DNA of 64,000 bases from Pandoraea bronchicola (lineage in GTDB: Bacteria; Pseudomonadota; Gammaproteobacteria; Burkholderiales; Burkholderiaceae), in NCBI RefSeq assembly GCF_902459805.1, contig NZ_CABPST010000003.1:310001-374000 (forward strand), read 5' to 3'. Position numbers and translations under genes: made by a program. Numbering within the stretch: position 1 is the stretch's first letter; each line of letters opens with the position of its first letter. Below, piece after piece: positions 38,693 through 49,347 of this stretch. The notes beneath the pieces are model-generated. The model was not told the DNA's origin. It worked only from the letters and a program-made list of their open reading frames with translations, and searched no databases.

Positions 38693-40102
38693 ATGGCCAA
38701 GACGCTGTATGACAAATTGTGGGATGCACATGTCGTGCATACCGAGGACGATGGCACTACGTTGCTCTACATCGACCGTCATCTGTTGCACGAGGTGACC
38801 AGTCCGCAGGCGTTCGAGGGGCTAAAACTCGCGCAGCGTCCGGTCTGGCGTCTTTCCGCCAACCTCGCGGTGTCGGATCACAACGTGCCGACGACCGATC
38901 GTACGCAAGGCATTGCCGATCCGATTTCGCGCTTGCAGGTCGACACGCTCGACGCTAACTGCGACAACTTCGGCATCACCCAATTCAAGATGAACGACCT
39001 CCGTCAGGGCATCGTGCACGTGATCGGCCCGGAGCAGGGCGCCACGTTGCCCGGCATGACGGTGGTCTGCGGCGACTCGCATACCTCCACGCATGGCGCG
39101 TTCGGCGCGTTGGCGTTCGGCATCGGCACGTCGGAAGTCGAGCACACGCTCGCCACGCAGACGCTGCTCATGAAGAAGAGCAAGAACATGCTCGTGAAGG
39201 TCGAAGGCACGCTGCCGCGCGGTTGTTCCGCCAAGGACATCGTGCTGGCCGTCATCGGCCGGATCGGCACGGCGGGTGGCACGGGTTACACCATCGAATT
39301 CGCCGGCTCGGCGATCCGCTCGCTCACGATGGAAGGCCGCATGACCGTTTGCAACATGGCCATTGAGGCCGGAGCGCGCGCCGGTCTGGTGGCCGTGGAC
39401 GACACCACGATCAACTATGTGAAGGGCCGTCCGTTCGCGCCGACGGGGGTGGAGTTCCAGCAAGCCGAAGCCTACTGGCGCACCTTCCATACGGATCCGG
39501 GTGCCCAGTTCGACCATGTGGTCGAGATCGATGCGAATACGCTGCGTCCGCAGGTGAGCTGGGGAACGTCGCCGGAGATGGTCGTGAGCATCGAAGACCG
39601 CGTGCCCGATCCCGAGAAGGAGAAGGACCCGGTCAAGCGCAGCGCCATGGAGCGCGCGCTCGAGTACATGGCGCTCACGCCGGACACGCCGATGGCGAGC
39701 ATCAACGTCGACAAGGTGTTCATCGGCTCGTGCACCAACTCGCGTATCGAAGATATTCGTGCCGCGGCTTACGTCGTGAAGAAGCTCGGCCGTCGTGTGG
39801 CGTCGAACGTGCGTCTGGCGATGGTGGTGCCGGGCTCGGGCCTCGTGAAGCATCAGGCTGAACAAGAAGGCCTGGATCAGGTCTTCAAGGCCGCAGGCTT
39901 CGAATGGCGCGAGCCGGGCTGCTCGATGTGTCTGGCGATGAACGCGGACCGTCTGGAGCCGGGTGAGCGCTGTGCGTCGACCTCGAATCGCAACTTCGAA
40001 GGCCGTCAGGGCGCGGGCGGGCGTACGCACCTCGTGAGCCCGGCGATGGCGGCAGCGGCTGCCATCGAAGGCCATTTCGTCGACGTTCGGCGCCTCGTCT
40101 GA
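38693..40102 (+). CDS. leuC: 3-isopropylmalate dehydratase large subunit
   Basis: LeuC (469 residues) with LeuD isomerises 2- to 3-isopropylmalate in leucine synthesis. It is a [4Fe-4S] enzyme of the aconitase family: cluster cysteines lie in [13 protein letters not shown] and [11 protein letters not shown], and substrate-binding residues in [13 protein letters not shown]. Full length. The start ATG at 38693 lacks a clear Shine-Dalgarno. It opens the leuC-ecn-leuD-leuB-asd run. Confidence 0.97.
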   Translation: MAKTLYDKLWDAHVVHTEDDGTTLLYIDRHLLHEVTSPQAFEGLKLAQRPVWRLSANLAVSDHNVPTTDRTQGIADPISRLQVDTLDANCDNFGITQFKMNDLRQGIVHVIGPEQGATLPGMTVVCGDSHTSTHGAFGALAFGIGTSEVEHTLATQTLLMKKSKNMLVKVEGTLPRGCSAKDIVLAVIGRIGTAGGTGYTIEFAGSAIRSLTMEGRMTVCNMAIEAGARAGLVAVDDTTINYVKGRPFAPTGVEFQQAEAYWRTFHTDPGAQFDHVVEIDANTLRPQVSWGTSPEMVVSIEDRVPDPEKEKDPVKRSAMERALEYMALTPDTPMASINVDKVFIGSCTNSRIEDIRAAAYVVKKLGRRVASNVRLAMVVPGSGLVKHQAEQEGLDQVFKAAGFEWREPGCSMCLAMNADRLEPGERCASTSNRNFEGRQGAGGRTHLVSPAMAAAAAIEGHFVDVRRLV

Positions 40103-40158
40103 ACGCTTTGGCATCGGTTTAACCGTCGTTTGACATCGTCTTTGACAGAGAAAAAATC

Positions 40159-40287
40159 ATGAAGAAACTGTGGATGCTGATCGGTGCGGTGCTGGTGCTG
40201 GGTGTGGCGGGTTGCAACACGATGGCGGGCCTCGGCAAGGATACGCAAGCCGCTGGCTCGGCCCTCGAGAACGCCGCGAAGAAGTGA
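40159..40287 (+). CDS. Entericidin A/B family lipoprotein
   Basis: A 42-residue protein beginning MKKLWMLIGAVLVLG and carrying a lipobox VAGC with the lipid-modified cysteine at residue 19, followed by a short amphipathic helix rich in Ala, Gly and Lys (NTMAGLGKDTQAAGSALENA). This is the entericidin layout: a small membrane lipoprotein, toxin- or antidote-like in enterobacteria and of unclear role here. A run of A residues precedes the ATG. It sits between leuC and leuD, a placement common in Burkholderiaceae, and is probably co-transcribed. Confidence 0.92.
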   Translation: MKKLWMLIGAVLVLGVAGCNTMAGLGKDTQAAGSALENAAKK

Positions 40288-40408
40288 TGCGACGGTGCGT
40301 GTCGTGAGGGCATTCGCCTCGCGCACGCACCCACGAAATTTCCGGCTTTGACGGCTCCGGGTTTGCGGGGCCGGCCGTAGCCGATCTGTTTTGATCAGGT
40401 GGTTCGTG

Positions 40409-41059
40409 ATGGAAAAATTTACCGTCCATACGGGGTTGGTGGCACCGCTGGATCGCGAAAACGTCGATACCGACGCGATCATCCCCAAGCAGTTCCTGAA
40501 GTCGATCAAGCGCACGGGCTTCGGCCCGAACCTGTTCGACGAGTGGCGTTATCTCGATGTCGGCCAGCCGGGGCAGGATTGCAGCGCGCGTCCGCTTAAC
40601 CCGAACTTCGTGCTGAACCAGCCGCGATATCAGGGAGCGACGATTCTGCTCGCCCGCAAGAACTTCGGCTGCGGCAGCTCGCGTGAGCACGCACCGTGGG
40701 CATTGCAGCAATACGGCTTCCGTGCCGTCATTGCGCCGAGTTTTGCCGACATCTTCTTCAACAACTGCTACAAGAACGGGCTGCTGCCGATCGCGCTGTC
40801 CGAGCTGCAGGTCGATCATCTGTTCAACGAGACGGCCGCGTTCAACGGCTATCAGTTGACCATCGATTTGGACAAGCAGGTGGTGGTGACGTCCGATGGC
40901 CGCGCATATGAATTCGATATCGCGCCGTTCCGCAAGTACTGCATGCTCAACGGTTTCGACGACATTGGCCTGACGCTGCGTCACGCCGACAAGATTCGCG
41001 CCTACGAGGCCGAGCGGCTTGCCAAGCAGCCGTGGCTCGCAACGCGTTTGCCGGGCTGA
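40409..41059 (+). CDS. leuD: 3-isopropylmalate dehydratase small subunit
   Basis: LeuD (216 residues) is the swivelling small subunit that completes the LeuCD active site. Visible family blocks are [37 protein letters not shown] and [17 protein letters not shown]. The start at 40409 ([10 protein letters not shown]) follows AGGTGG; an in-frame ATG 18 bases earlier is less likely. It precedes leuB by 35 bp. Confidence 0.97.
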   Translation: MEKFTVHTGLVAPLDRENVDTDAIIPKQFLKSIKRTGFGPNLFDEWRYLDVGQPGQDCSARPLNPNFVLNQPRYQGATILLARKNFGCGSSREHAPWALQQYGFRAVIAPSFADIFFNNCYKNGLLPIALSELQVDHLFNETAAFNGYQLTIDLDKQVVVTSDGRAYEFDIAPFRKYCMLNGFDDIGLTLRHADKIRAYEAERLAKQPWLATRLPG

Positions 41060-41094
41060 GCCCCGAGCACTCAAGGCACATCCAAGGAGATTGC

Positions 41095-42162
41095 ATGAAA
41101 ATTGCTGTGTTGCCGGGTGACGGCATTGGTCCGGAAATCGTGAAGGAAGCCGTCGATGTGCTGAACGCGCTCGGCGAAAAGTTCGAGCTGGAAGAGGCGC
41201 CGGTCGGCGGCGCCGGCTATGCGGCGTCGGGGCACCCGCTGCCGGAAGCCACGCTGAAGCTCGCTAAGGAAGCGGACGCCATTCTGTTCGGCGCCGTGGG
41301 TGACTGGAAGTACGATTCGCTCGAGCGCGCGCTGCGTCCCGAGCAGGCGATTCTGGGGCTGCGCAAGCACCTTCAACTGTTCGCCAACTTCCGTCCGGCT
41401 ATCCTGTACAAGGAACTGGCCGACGCGTCGAGCCTGAAGCCGGAAATCGTGGCAGGGTTGGATATCCTGATCATTCGTGAGTTGAACGGCGACATCTACT
41501 TCGGTCAGCCGAAGGGTTTCCGCCAGTCGCCGGATGGCGCTTTCGAAGGCGCGCGCGAAGGTTTTGATACCATGCGCTATAGCGTGCCTGAAGTGGAGCG
41601 TATCGCGCACGTCGCATTTCAGGCGGCAGCCAAACGCGACAAGCGTTTGTGCTCGGTCGACAAGGCCAACGTGCTCGAGACTTCGCAGCTGTGGCGCGAC
41701 ACGATGATCGAGGTCGCCAAGCAGTATCCGGAGGTCGAGCTGTCGCATATGTACGTCGATAACGCGGCAATGCAATTGGTCAAGGCGCCGAAGAACTTCG
41801 ACGTGGTGGTGACTGGCAACATGTTCGGCGATATTCTCTCGGATGAGGCCGCGATGCTGACGGGGTCGATCGGCATGCTGCCGTCGGCGTCGCTCGATGC
41901 CAATAACAAGGGGCTGTACGAACCGTCGCACGGTTCGGCTCCCGATATCGCCGGCAAGGGCGTGGCCAATCCGTTGGCAACGATCCTGTCGGCTGCCATG
42001 ATGCTGCGTTACACGTTCGGCCTCGCAGAACAAGCCGACCGCGTGGAGAACGCAGTGAAGAAGGTGCTGGCGCAAGGCTTGCGCACGCCCGACATCTGGC
42101 AGGAAGGCGCGACCAAGGTCGGTACGCGCGAAATGGGCGCGGCAGTGGTTGCCGCGCTATAA
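41095..42162 (+). CDS. leuB: 3-isopropylmalate dehydrogenase
   Basis: LeuB (355 residues) oxidatively decarboxylates 3-isopropylmalate with NAD. The N-terminus [21 protein letters not shown], the substrate arginines in [14 protein letters not shown], and the metal and NAD sites in [26 protein letters not shown] and [14 protein letters not shown] are all typical (each given in part). AAGGAGA precedes the start at 41095; the longer frame to 41032 overlaps leuD and is unlikely. Confidence 0.97.
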   Translation: MKIAVLPGDGIGPEIVKEAVDVLNALGEKFELEEAPVGGAGYAASGHPLPEATLKLAKEADAILFGAVGDWKYDSLERALRPEQAILGLRKHLQLFANFRPAILYKELADASSLKPEIVAGLDILIIRELNGDIYFGQPKGFRQSPDGAFEGAREGFDTMRYSVPEVERIAHVAFQAAAKRDKRLCSVDKANVLETSQLWRDTMIEVAKQYPEVELSHMYVDNAAMQLVKAPKNFDVVVTGNMFGDILSDEAAMLTGSIGMLPSASLDANNKGLYEPSHGSAPDIAGKGVANPLATILSAAMMLRYTFGLAEQADRVENAVKKVLAQGLRTPDIWQEGATKVGTREMGAAVVAAL

Positions 42163-42222
42163 CGCTGACGGGGCGTCGGGAGACGCCCCTGCGCGCAATT
42201 GCAACGATAAGAGAGTGGATAA

Positions 42223-43353
42223 ATGAAAACCGTAGGTCTGGTAGGTTGGCGGGGCATGGTCGGTTCTGTGCTGATGCAGCGCATGCAGCAGGAGAACGAC
42301 TTTGCCTTGATCGAGCCGGTGTTTTTCAGCACCAGCAACGCGGGCGGCAAAGCCCCGTCGATGGCGAAGAACGAGACTTCGCTGAAAGACGCCAATGATG
42401 TCAATGAGCTGAAAAAATGCGACATCATCATTACCTGCCAGGGCGGTGACTACACAACCGAGATCTTCCCGAAGCTGCGCGCTGCGGGCTGGAACGGCTA
42501 TTGGATCGACGCGGCCTCGACGCTGCGTATGGCGGACGATGCCATCATCGTCCTGGATCCGGTCAACCTCGACGTGATCAAGAATTCGCTGACGAAGGGC
42601 ACCAAGAACTTCATCGGCGGCAATTGCACCGTGAGCTGCATGCTGATGGGCCTGGGCGGTCTGTTCCAGCACGGTCTGGTCGACTGGCTGACGTCGATGA
42701 CGTATCAGGCGGCGTCGGGCGGTGGCGCACAGCACATGCGCGAGTTGCTCACGCAGTTCGGCAGTATCAATGCCGAAGTCAAGGCGCTGCTCGACGATCC
42801 GCACTCGGCCATTCTCGAGATCGACCGCAAGGTGCTCGCCAAGCAGCACGCGCTCACCGCCGACGAGACCAAGCAATTCGGCGTGCCGCTGGGCGGCAAC
42901 CTGATTCCCTGGATCGACAAGGATCTGGGCAACGGTCAGTCGAAGGAAGAGTGGAAGGGCGGCGCCGAGACCAACAAGATTTTGGGTCTGGGCGACGGTT
43001 TCCCGGGCACGCGTGCTATTCCGGTGGACGGTCTGTGCGTGCGCATCGGTGCAATGCGCTGCCACAGCCAGGCGCTGACCATCAAGCTTACGAAGGATGT
43101 GCCGTTAGATGAACTGACCGACATCATCGGCCAGGCCAATGACTGGGTGAAGGTGGTGCCGAACACGCGTGAGGCGTCGATGACCGATTTGACGCCTGCG
43201 GCCGTGACCGGCACGATGACCATTCCGGTGGGGCGTCTGCGCAAGATGTCGATGGGTCCGGAGTACCTGTCGGCATTTACGGTGGGCGATCAACTGTTGT
43301 GGGGCGCAGCGGAACCGCTGCGTCGCATGCTGCGCATCCTGCTCGACGCTTGA
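42223..43353 (+). CDS. asd: Aspartate-semialdehyde dehydrogenase
   Basis: Asd (376 residues) reduces aspartyl phosphate to the semialdehyde that feeds lysine, threonine, methionine and peptidoglycan. NADP binding is marked by [18 protein letters not shown]; the nucleophilic Cys135 lies in [15 protein letters not shown] and the acid/base His in [17 protein letters not shown]. This is the Gram-negative subtype. A GAGAG site precedes the start. A 9-bp GC hairpin follows the gene (43384-43406). Confidence 0.97.
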   Translation: MKTVGLVGWRGMVGSVLMQRMQQENDFALIEPVFFSTSNAGGKAPSMAKNETSLKDANDVNELKKCDIIITCQGGDYTTEIFPKLRAAGWNGYWIDAASTLRMADDAIIVLDPVNLDVIKNSLTKGTKNFIGGNCTVSCMLMGLGGLFQHGLVDWLTSMTYQAASGGGAQHMRELLTQFGSINAEVKALLDDPHSAILEIDRKVLAKQHALTADETKQFGVPLGGNLIPWIDKDLGNGQSKEEWKGGAETNKILGLGDGFPGTRAIPVDGLCVRIGAMRCHSQALTIKLTKDVPLDELTDIIGQANDWVKVVPNTREASMTDLTPAAVTGTMTIPVGRLRKMSMGPEYLSAFTVGDQLLWGAAEPLRRMLRILLDA

Positions 43354-43383
43354 GCGTCGAAGCGTATCGGTAAGGCGTGAAGA

Positions 43384-43406
43384 ACGGCGGCCCGCGAGGC
43401 CGCCGT
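43384..43406 (+). terminator. GC hairpin after asd
   Basis: ACGGCGGCC (43384-43392) pairs with GGCCGCCGT (43398-43406) around a CGCGA loop, 30 bp after the asd stop. No T-tract follows, so its role in termination is uncertain. Confidence 0.45.
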
Positions 43407-43478
43407 CCGCGCTTTGGGAGGCCCCCCATTTTGCTGGGGCGGCCAGTGACAAACGACTGACAGGCTTGACAAGACACA

Positions 43479-46466
43479 GTGCGGAAATACTCGATCGGCA
43501 AGCGCGCAAACACGTCCCGTAACTCGTTTCGCCTGAGCGCGGCGGCGGCCGTCTTGTGGAGCCTCGGGCTTCTCAATGCCGGTGCCGCAGAGTTCGGCCC
43601 GCAGCAGGTGCGCTCGGGTCCGGGCCAGCCGTTGCGTGCGGTGATCGTGCTGGGCAACGTGTCGCAAGCTGAGGCCGATGGCTTGTCGGTGAAGCTCGCG
43701 CCGCGCGAGGCCTTCAAGCAGGCCGGTCTGCGCTACGACCCCACGCTCGAGAAGCTCTCGGTTTCGGTGACGCCGACGGGAGGGCGCGAGCCGGGGTATA
43801 GCGGCACGTATCTCGTGCATGTCGATTCGGCCGAGCCGGTCAGCACCTCGTTCCTGGATCTGTTGCTGGTGCTCGAATGGCGCACCGGCCGGCAGTCCAA
43901 TGCAGTCACGCTGTCCGCCATCCCCGAAGCCAGCGCTGCGCAACCGCAGGCCGTCGTGCCTGCGGCGAGCGCGAATGACGCGACTGCCGCTGCGTCCGCG
44001 CCCGCGGCACCGGCGGCATCTGCTCCGGCGCCCGCTGCGTCTGCTCAGCCGGGCAACGCATCGGCAGCGGCCGCAGAGGGGGCGCGAAAGGTGGGTCGTG
44101 GAGATTCGCTCTCGTCCATTGCCCGCGAATTCACGGGCGGCGAAGGCGGCACGACGCTGGCGCAGATGATGACCGCGCTGTTCGAAGCGAACCGCTCGGC
44201 ATTCATCGGCGACGATCCGAACCGGCTGCGTCAGGGGGCGACGCTGACCCGCCCGGCCGATACGCAGGTGCAAGGTATTCCTCCCGCGCAGGCACGCAAG
44301 TTCGTGTCTTCCGCGCGGGAACAGTTTGACGCGTATCGCGCGCGGCTGGCCGAATCGACGGCGCAGCAGGCAGCACCGGCCGGTGGCCGCAGTGCACAGG
44401 GCGCGATCGAAGCGGGCAAGGCACCGGAAGCTGCCGCTCCCGCCACGCGCGATGAATTGAAGCTGTCGCGACCCGGTAAGGGGGCAGCGGGCGGCACAGC
44501 CGGTCGTTCCGGCGGCAGCGAGGAAGAGCAAATCGCCCAGGGCAAGGCGCAGGCCGAGGCTCAGGGCAGGGTGAATGAGTTGCAGAAGAACGTAGCAGAT
44601 CTCCAGAAGCTGTTGGCGATGAAGAATCAGGCCGTCGCGAATCTGGAGCAGCAGGCCGCCACCGCTTCCGGGGCGACTGCACAGGACAAGACGGCGAAAT
44701 CCGCCGACGCAAAGACAACCACGCAAGCCGTGGCTGCCGCCACAGCGCCGAACGACGCCAAGGGCGCGGTCGACACGAAGGACGCCAGCCCGGCAGCGAG
44801 CGCTGCCACGGCCGCCGTCGCGTCGGAGGCTGCTGCCAGCGATGCGGCATCCGCTGTTTCGGCAGGGACGGCGGCGTCCGAGGCCACGGCGGCAGCGGCC
44901 GCACCGGCAAGCGATGTCGCAGTGGCATCCGCGGCCAGCGCACCGGCGGCGGCATCGAAACCTGCGCCGAATACCGCCATGAATTGGCGTGCCGTGACCC
45001 AGAATCCTTACGTGTTGCCGGGCGCTGGCGCGCTGGTAGTGCTGTTCGGCCTGTGGTGGCTGATGCGCCGCCGTCGTGCCGCTGGTGCCAATACGCCAGT
45101 GGGGCAGCCCGGACCGTATGACGACGGGCAGGACACCCTCGCAGCAGGCCAGGATCTGCCGCATGATGGCCCGCAGGGCGCCGTTGCGCCGGCCGGTGCC
45201 GTCGGCGCCGCGGCGCTGTATGCGGCGAATCAGGCGGAAGCCGACGAACATCGGGGGCCGGCCGCTGACGACGCGTGGTCCGCGCCGGAAGATGGTGTGG
45301 CGGCTGCCGAAGTGGTCCAGCCGGACCCCGTGGTGGCAGAAGCCCGCGTCGCGGACGAATGGGAGGCCGAGTCGCCTTTGACCGATGTGCCGGCCGAGAC
45401 CGCGCACGTCGAGGGGGCGGGCGAATCGCTGGTGGCCCCCACGCTGGCGGAAACGGCCGCGGAACCGCTCGTCGACGAGGCCGCGACCGAGGTGCCGGAA
45501 ACGGTGTCTGAAGCCGCCAGCGAGCCGGAAATCGATTGGGACGCCGCGTTTGCCGAGCAGGCGGCGGAGGCTGGCGAAGTGCCCGCCGCTCACGACGATT
45601 CGGCGGCGGCCAGTTTGTCGGCGCTCGAAGCGCTGGGCGCCGCGTCAGCGATCGGCGGTGTTGCTGCCACGTTGGCGGCCCCCCTCGAGCCGACGCACGC
45701 CGCACCGGACGACGCCACTGTCGCGCCGACGGCCGACGCGACGCCTGACGGCGGCGTGGCAGGTATGTTGGGCGATCTGGATCTGGCGATCCCGGGGCAG
45801 CCGGCGCATGTGGGCACGATTTCGAGCGATGCGTTGCCGTCGTTGAGCAAGGGGTTGGGTTCGGTGCAGTTCAAAATGGCGCCGAAGGACGATCCGCTCC
45901 ATGAGCAAACCGGTGCGGATGACGAGGGCGACGATCCCTATCCGGAACTGAGCGATGCCGACTTCGATGCGGCATTGGCGCAGGCGCACAACGCCCCTGA
46001 GGCGCCGCGTAGCTATACCGATGCCGCGCACGAAGCGCCGTCGCTCAAGCCGCTGTCGTTCGATCTGTCGGACTTCAGCCTCGATCTGAAGGGCGACGAC
46101 GCGCAGGCCGCTCCGGCGTTTGTCAGCGCGCCGACGCTGCCGGCCGACACCGGCACGGAAGCGTTGATCGAGCACGAGACACTGGACTCGACACCGCCGC
46201 AAACGCCCTTCGCGGCCGCGCCCGCTGCTCCGCAGGCGCCGCAAGTGGCTGTGCCGACGCCGCAAGCGACCGTCGCTGCATCGTCTGCCGCGCCAGCCAT
46301 GCCTGAGGTGCCGGACGAGTTCCATACGAAGCTCGAACTGGCTGCCGCGTACCAGACCATTGGCGACGACGACGGTGCGCGCGAACTGCTTGAAGAAGTG
46401 ATCGCCGGAGGGGACACTGCACAGCAGTCCGTCGCCCGCACACGGCTGGCCGAGCTTGGCAAGTGA
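43479..46466 (+). CDS. fimV: FimV/HubP-family polar landmark protein
   Basis: A 995-residue inner-membrane protein starting with GTG. A signal-like N-terminus (to about residue 36) precedes the conserved periplasmic FimV N-terminal domain and a LysM domain (about 203-265, KVGRGDSLSSIAREFTGG). A coiled-coil stretch (about 345-385) and an Ala-rich linker lead to one membrane helix (about 510-528, LPGAGALVVLFGLWWLM), then a very acidic cytoplasmic region and the C-terminal FimV motif (ELAAAYQTIGDDDGARELLEEVI). FimV/HubP proteins organise cell poles and type IV pili. It lies between asd and truA as in Pseudomonas. Confidence 0.93.
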   Translation: MRKYSIGKRANTSRNSFRLSAAAAVLWSLGLLNAGAAEFGPQQVRSGPGQPLRAVIVLGNVSQAEADGLSVKLAPREAFKQAGLRYDPTLEKLSVSVTPTGGREPGYSGTYLVHVDSAEPVSTSFLDLLLVLEWRTGRQSNAVTLSAIPEASAAQPQAVVPAASANDATAAASAPAAPAASAPAPAASAQPGNASAAAAEGARKVGRGDSLSSIAREFTGGEGGTTLAQMMTALFEANRSAFIGDDPNRLRQGATLTRPADTQVQGIPPAQARKFVSSAREQFDAYRARLAESTAQQAAPAGGRSAQGAIEAGKAPEAAAPATRDELKLSRPGKGAAGGTAGRSGGSEEEQIAQGKAQAEAQGRVNELQKNVADLQKLLAMKNQAVANLEQQAATASGATAQDKTAKSADAKTTTQAVAAATAPNDAKGAVDTKDASPAASAATAAVASEAAASDAASAVSAGTAASEATAAAAAPASDVAVASAASAPAAASKPAPNTAMNWRAVTQNPYVLPGAGALVVLFGLWWLMRRRRAAGANTPVGQPGPYDDGQDTLAAGQDLPHDGPQGAVAPAGAVGAAALYAANQAEADEHRGPAADDAWSAPEDGVAAAEVVQPDPVVAEARVADEWEAESPLTDVPAETAHVEGAGESLVAPTLAETAAEPLVDEAATEVPETVSEAASEPEIDWDAAFAEQAAEAGEVPAAHDDSAAASLSALEALGAASAIGGVAATLAAPLEPTHAAPDDATVAPTADATPDGGVAGMLGDLDLAIPGQPAHVGTISSDALPSLSKGLGSVQFKMAPKDDPLHEQTGADDEGDDPYPELSDADFDAALAQAHNAPEAPRSYTDAAHEAPSLKPLSFDLSDFSLDLKGDDAQAAPAFVSAPTLPADTGTEALIEHETLDSTPPQTPFAAAPAAPQAPQVAVPTPQATVAASSAAPAMPEVPDEFHTKLELAAAYQTIGDDDGARELLEEVIAGGDTAQQSVARTRLAELGK

Positions 46467-46511
46467 CGCCGCGGCACGCCGAAGATCACACCACTGATTG
46501 ACCGTAGTTTG

Positions 46512-46546
46512 GGGCGCTCGCAGGTTGGGCGCCCGTTTTTCTTTTT
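46512..46546 (+). terminator. Intrinsic terminator or attenuator between fimV and truA
   Basis: GGGCGC (46512-46517) pairs with GCGCCC (46529-46534), followed by TTTTTCTTTTT up to 46546. The T-tract ends only 3 bp before the truA ATG, leaving no room for a ribosome-binding site. Confidence 0.7.
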
Positions 46547-46549
46547 CAT

Positions 46550-47350
46550 ATGCGAATTGCACTGGGCATCCACTACGACGGCACGGCGTTCTCCGGCTGG
46601 CAATCGCAGCCGCACGGCAACACCGTGCAGCAGGCGCTCGAGACCGCCTTGCGGGCGTTCGGCGGCGTAGCCCTGCCGACGACGGTCGCGGGGCGTACCG
46701 ACACCGGCGTGCATGGCATCGGTCAGGTGGTGCATTTCGACACCGAGCTCGATCGCGCGATGTTCTCGTGGGTGCGGGGCGTCAATGCCTTTCTGCCCAA
46801 GACGGTCGCCGTGCAATGGGCGCAGCCGATGCCCGACGACTTCCATGCGCGTTTCACCGCGTTCGAGCGCACATATTTCTACGTGCTCTACGTGCATCCC
46901 GTGCGTTCGCCATTGCTCGACGGCCGGTGTGGCTGGCTGCATACGCCGCTCGATCTCGGCGCGATGCGCGCCGCGAGTCTGGCGCTGGTGGGCGAGCATG
47001 ACTTTTCGGCGTTCCGCTCGTCGGAGTGTCAGGCCAAGACGCCGGTGAAGCATCTGTACGCCATCGACATCGAGCAGCAGGGACATTTCTTCGTATTCCG
47101 TTTTCGGGCGAGCGCGTTCCTGCATCACATGGTGCGCAACATCATGGGGTGTCTGGTGGCCATTGGCCGGGGACGTCAGCCCGAGAGTTGGATGACGCAG
47201 GTGCTCGAGAGTCTGGATCGCCGTCAGGCCGCCCCGACGTTTATGCCGGATGGCCTGTATCTGGCGCGTGTGGGGTATCCTGAGCGTTTCTCTGTGCCCG
47301 AGCCCAACTGGGCCGCGTGGCCGTTCCCGATGCCGTGGGCAAGTTCATGA
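46550..47350 (+). CDS. truA: tRNA pseudouridine(38-40) synthase TruA
   Basis: TruA (266 residues) makes pseudouridine at tRNA positions 38-40. The catalytic Asp51 lies in [36 protein letters not shown] is the second family block. The ATG at 46550 directly follows a terminator-like T-tract and has no Shine-Dalgarno, so initiation may be weak or leaderless-like. Its stop overlaps the trpF start by 4 bp (ATGA). Confidence 0.96.
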   Translation: MRIALGIHYDGTAFSGWQSQPHGNTVQQALETALRAFGGVALPTTVAGRTDTGVHGIGQVVHFDTELDRAMFSWVRGVNAFLPKTVAVQWAQPMPDDFHARFTAFERTYFYVLYVHPVRSPLLDGRCGWLHTPLDLGAMRAASLALVGEHDFSAFRSSECQAKTPVKHLYAIDIEQQGHFFVFRFRASAFLHHMVRNIMGCLVAIGRGRQPESWMTQVLESLDRRQAAPTFMPDGLYLARVGYPERFSVPEPNWAAWPFPMPWASS

Positions 47351-48003
47351 AATCGCGTACCAGAATCAAGATTTGCGGCCTGTCGCAGCCGGCCGATATC
47401 GATCACGCGGTGGCGCTGGGGGTCGACGCCATCGGCCTCGTTTTCTATCCGCCGAGCCCGCGCTACGTGGATCTGGCACGCGCGGCCGAGCTGGCCCGCC
47501 GGGTGCCGCCTTACGTGAGCCTGGTCGGCCTGTTCGTCAACGTGACGGCCGACGAGATCTCGCGTACCGTCGAGGCGGTGCCGCTCACGACGCTGCAGTT
47601 CCATGGAGACGAAACCCCCGAGCAATGCGCCATGCTGTCGGCGGCGGCGGGCAACCGTCCTTACATGCGCGCTATGCGTATCGGCCCGGAGACGAAAGAT
47701 AGCGGCGATTTGCTACAATTCGCCAACGCATACACCGCCGCGCAAGGCATCTTGCTCGATGCACTGGTTGAGGGCTATGGCGGTGGAGGAAAGGTTTTCG
47801 ATTGGTCACTTATTCCAAAAGACATCGCGCGTCGGGCCGTTTTGAGTGGTGGCTTGAACGCACACAACGTTGCTGAAGCCATCGGCCGGGTGACGCCTTA
47901 CGCCGTCGACGTGTCGAGCGGTGTGGAGGCGTCGCGGGGCGTGAAAGATCACGCCCGCATGACGGCGTTCGTGCAGGCAGTGCGTGCTGCCGATGCCGAA
48001 TGA
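47347..48003 (+). CDS. trpF: Phosphoribosylanthranilate isomerase
   Basis: TrpF (218 residues) is a TIM-barrel enzyme of tryptophan synthesis. The N-terminal catalytic cysteine lies in [15 protein letters not shown], with the conserved [16 protein letters not shown] and the phosphate-binding [15 protein letters not shown] near the C-terminus. I chose the ATG at 47347, whose ATGA overlaps the truA stop; an earlier in-frame start would overlap truA further. It precedes trpB by 55 bp. Confidence 0.96.
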   Translation: MKSRTRIKICGLSQPADIDHAVALGVDAIGLVFYPPSPRYVDLARAAELARRVPPYVSLVGLFVNVTADEISRTVEAVPLTTLQFHGDETPEQCAMLSAAAGNRPYMRAMRIGPETKDSGDLLQFANAYTAAQGILLDALVEGYGGGGKVFDWSLIPKDIARRAVLSGGLNAHNVAEAIGRVTPYAVDVSSGVEASRGVKDHARMTAFVQAVRAADAE

Positions 48004-48058
48004 GCAACCCGCCGGGGCCCGCCAGGGCCGCAATCCGGTAATGCGAAGAGTGACGACC

Positions 48059-49261
48059 ATGTACGATTTTCCTGACGCCAGCGGCCATTTCGGCCCGTAC
48101 GGCGGTGTCTTTGTGGCTGAGACGCTGATTCACGCGCTCGACGAATTGCGCGAGGCGTATGCCAAGTATCAGCACGATCCGGCTTTCCTCGAAGAATTCC
48201 ATTACGAACTGAAGCACTACGTCGGCCGTCCGTCGCCGATTTATCACGCCAAACGCTGGAGCAGCGAACTGGGCGGTGCGCAGGTGTACCTCAAGCGCGA
48301 AGACCTTAACCATACGGGCGCGCATAAGGTGAACAACGTGATCGGGCAGGCACTCCTTGCGCGTCGCATGGGCAAGCGCCGTGTGATCGCAGAGACCGGT
48401 GCCGGTCAGCATGGTGTGGCCACGGCGACCATCGCCGCGCGCTTCGGCATGGAGTGCGTGGTCTACATGGGCTCGGAAGACGTCAAGCGTCAGGCGGCCA
48501 ACGTCTATCGCATGCAACTGCTCGGCGCGACCGTGGTGCCTGTGGAGTCGGGCTCGAAAACACTCAAGGACGCGCTCAACGAAGCCATGCGCGACTGGGT
48601 GACGAATGTCGAAAGCACGTTCTACATCATCGGCACGGTGGCGGGCCCCCATCCGTACCCGATGCTCGTGCGCGATTTCCAGAGCGTGATCGGCGAAGAG
48701 TGCAAGGTGCAGATGCCCGAACTGGCCGGCCGTCAGCCGGACTACGTGCTCGCCTGCGTGGGCGGTGGCTCGAACGCCATGGGCATTTTCTATCCGTACA
48801 TTGATGTGCCGGACGTAAAGCTCGTGGGCGTGGAAGCGGCCGGCGACGGCATCGAGACTGGCCGTCATGCGGCGTCGATCATTGGCGGCACGCCCGGCGT
48901 GCTCCACGGCAACCGTACCTATTTGCTGCAGGACGCCAACGGGCAGATCACCGAGACGCATTCGATCTCGGCGGGTCTGGACTATCCGGGGGTGGGGCCT
49001 GAACATGCGTGGCTGCACGATATCAAGCGCGCCGAGTACGTGGGCGTCACCGATACCGAGGCGCTTCGGGCGTTCCACGATTGCTGCCGGATCGAAGGCA
49101 TCATCCCGGCGCTGGAGTCGAGCCATGCGCTCGCTTATGCGTGCAAGCTGGCGCCGACGTTGCCACGCGACCAGATCGTGCTGGTCAATCTCTCGGGGCG
49201 CGGGGACAAGGACATGCACACCGTGATGGCGCTGGCCAAACCGGCGCCTGAGGGCGCATAA
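48059..49261 (+). CDS. trpB: Tryptophan synthase beta chain
   Basis: TrpB (400 residues) condenses indole with serine on PLP. The Schiff-base Lys90 lies in [13 protein letters not shown], the phosphate-binding loop in [11 protein letters not shown] and the indole-tunnel Glu in [11 protein letters not shown]. The start at 48059 ([16 protein letters not shown]) fits the family; an ATG at 48041 is also in frame. It is followed by the DNA methyltransferase gene rather than directly by trpA. Confidence 0.97.
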   Translation: MYDFPDASGHFGPYGGVFVAETLIHALDELREAYAKYQHDPAFLEEFHYELKHYVGRPSPIYHAKRWSSELGGAQVYLKREDLNHTGAHKVNNVIGQALLARRMGKRRVIAETGAGQHGVATATIAARFGMECVVYMGSEDVKRQAANVYRMQLLGATVVPVESGSKTLKDALNEAMRDWVTNVESTFYIIGTVAGPHPYPMLVRDFQSVIGEECKVQMPELAGRQPDYVLACVGGGSNAMGIFYPYIDVPDVKLVGVEAAGDGIETGRHAASIIGGTPGVLHGNRTYLLQDANGQITETHSISAGLDYPGVGPEHAWLHDIKRAEYVGVTDTEALRAFHDCCRIEGIIPALESSHALAYACKLAPTLPRDQIVLVNLSGRGDKDMHTVMALAKPAPEGA

Positions 49262-49281
49262 GCGGCGCTGCGAGACGCCAC

Positions 49282-49326
49282 GGATCCCTGGATCCAAGAT
49301 TCCTAGTTCCCTAGATCCCTAGATCC
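49282..49326. repeat. Short degenerate direct repeats before the methyltransferase gene
   Basis: The stretch is built from variants of CCCTAGATCC and CCCTGGATCC (for example CTAGATCC at 49311-49318 and 49319-49326, GGATCCCTGGATCC at 49282-49295). The units carry several GATC sites and lie in the 86-bp gap between trpB and the methyltransferase start. Confidence 0.75.
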
Positions 49327-49347
49327 GATAAGGAAACCAGAACCAGC

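Noticed and set aside
43290-45593. A 767-codon minus-strand frame opposite fimV
   Set aside because: Arg/Gly/Cys-rich shadow of an Ala-rich coding region.
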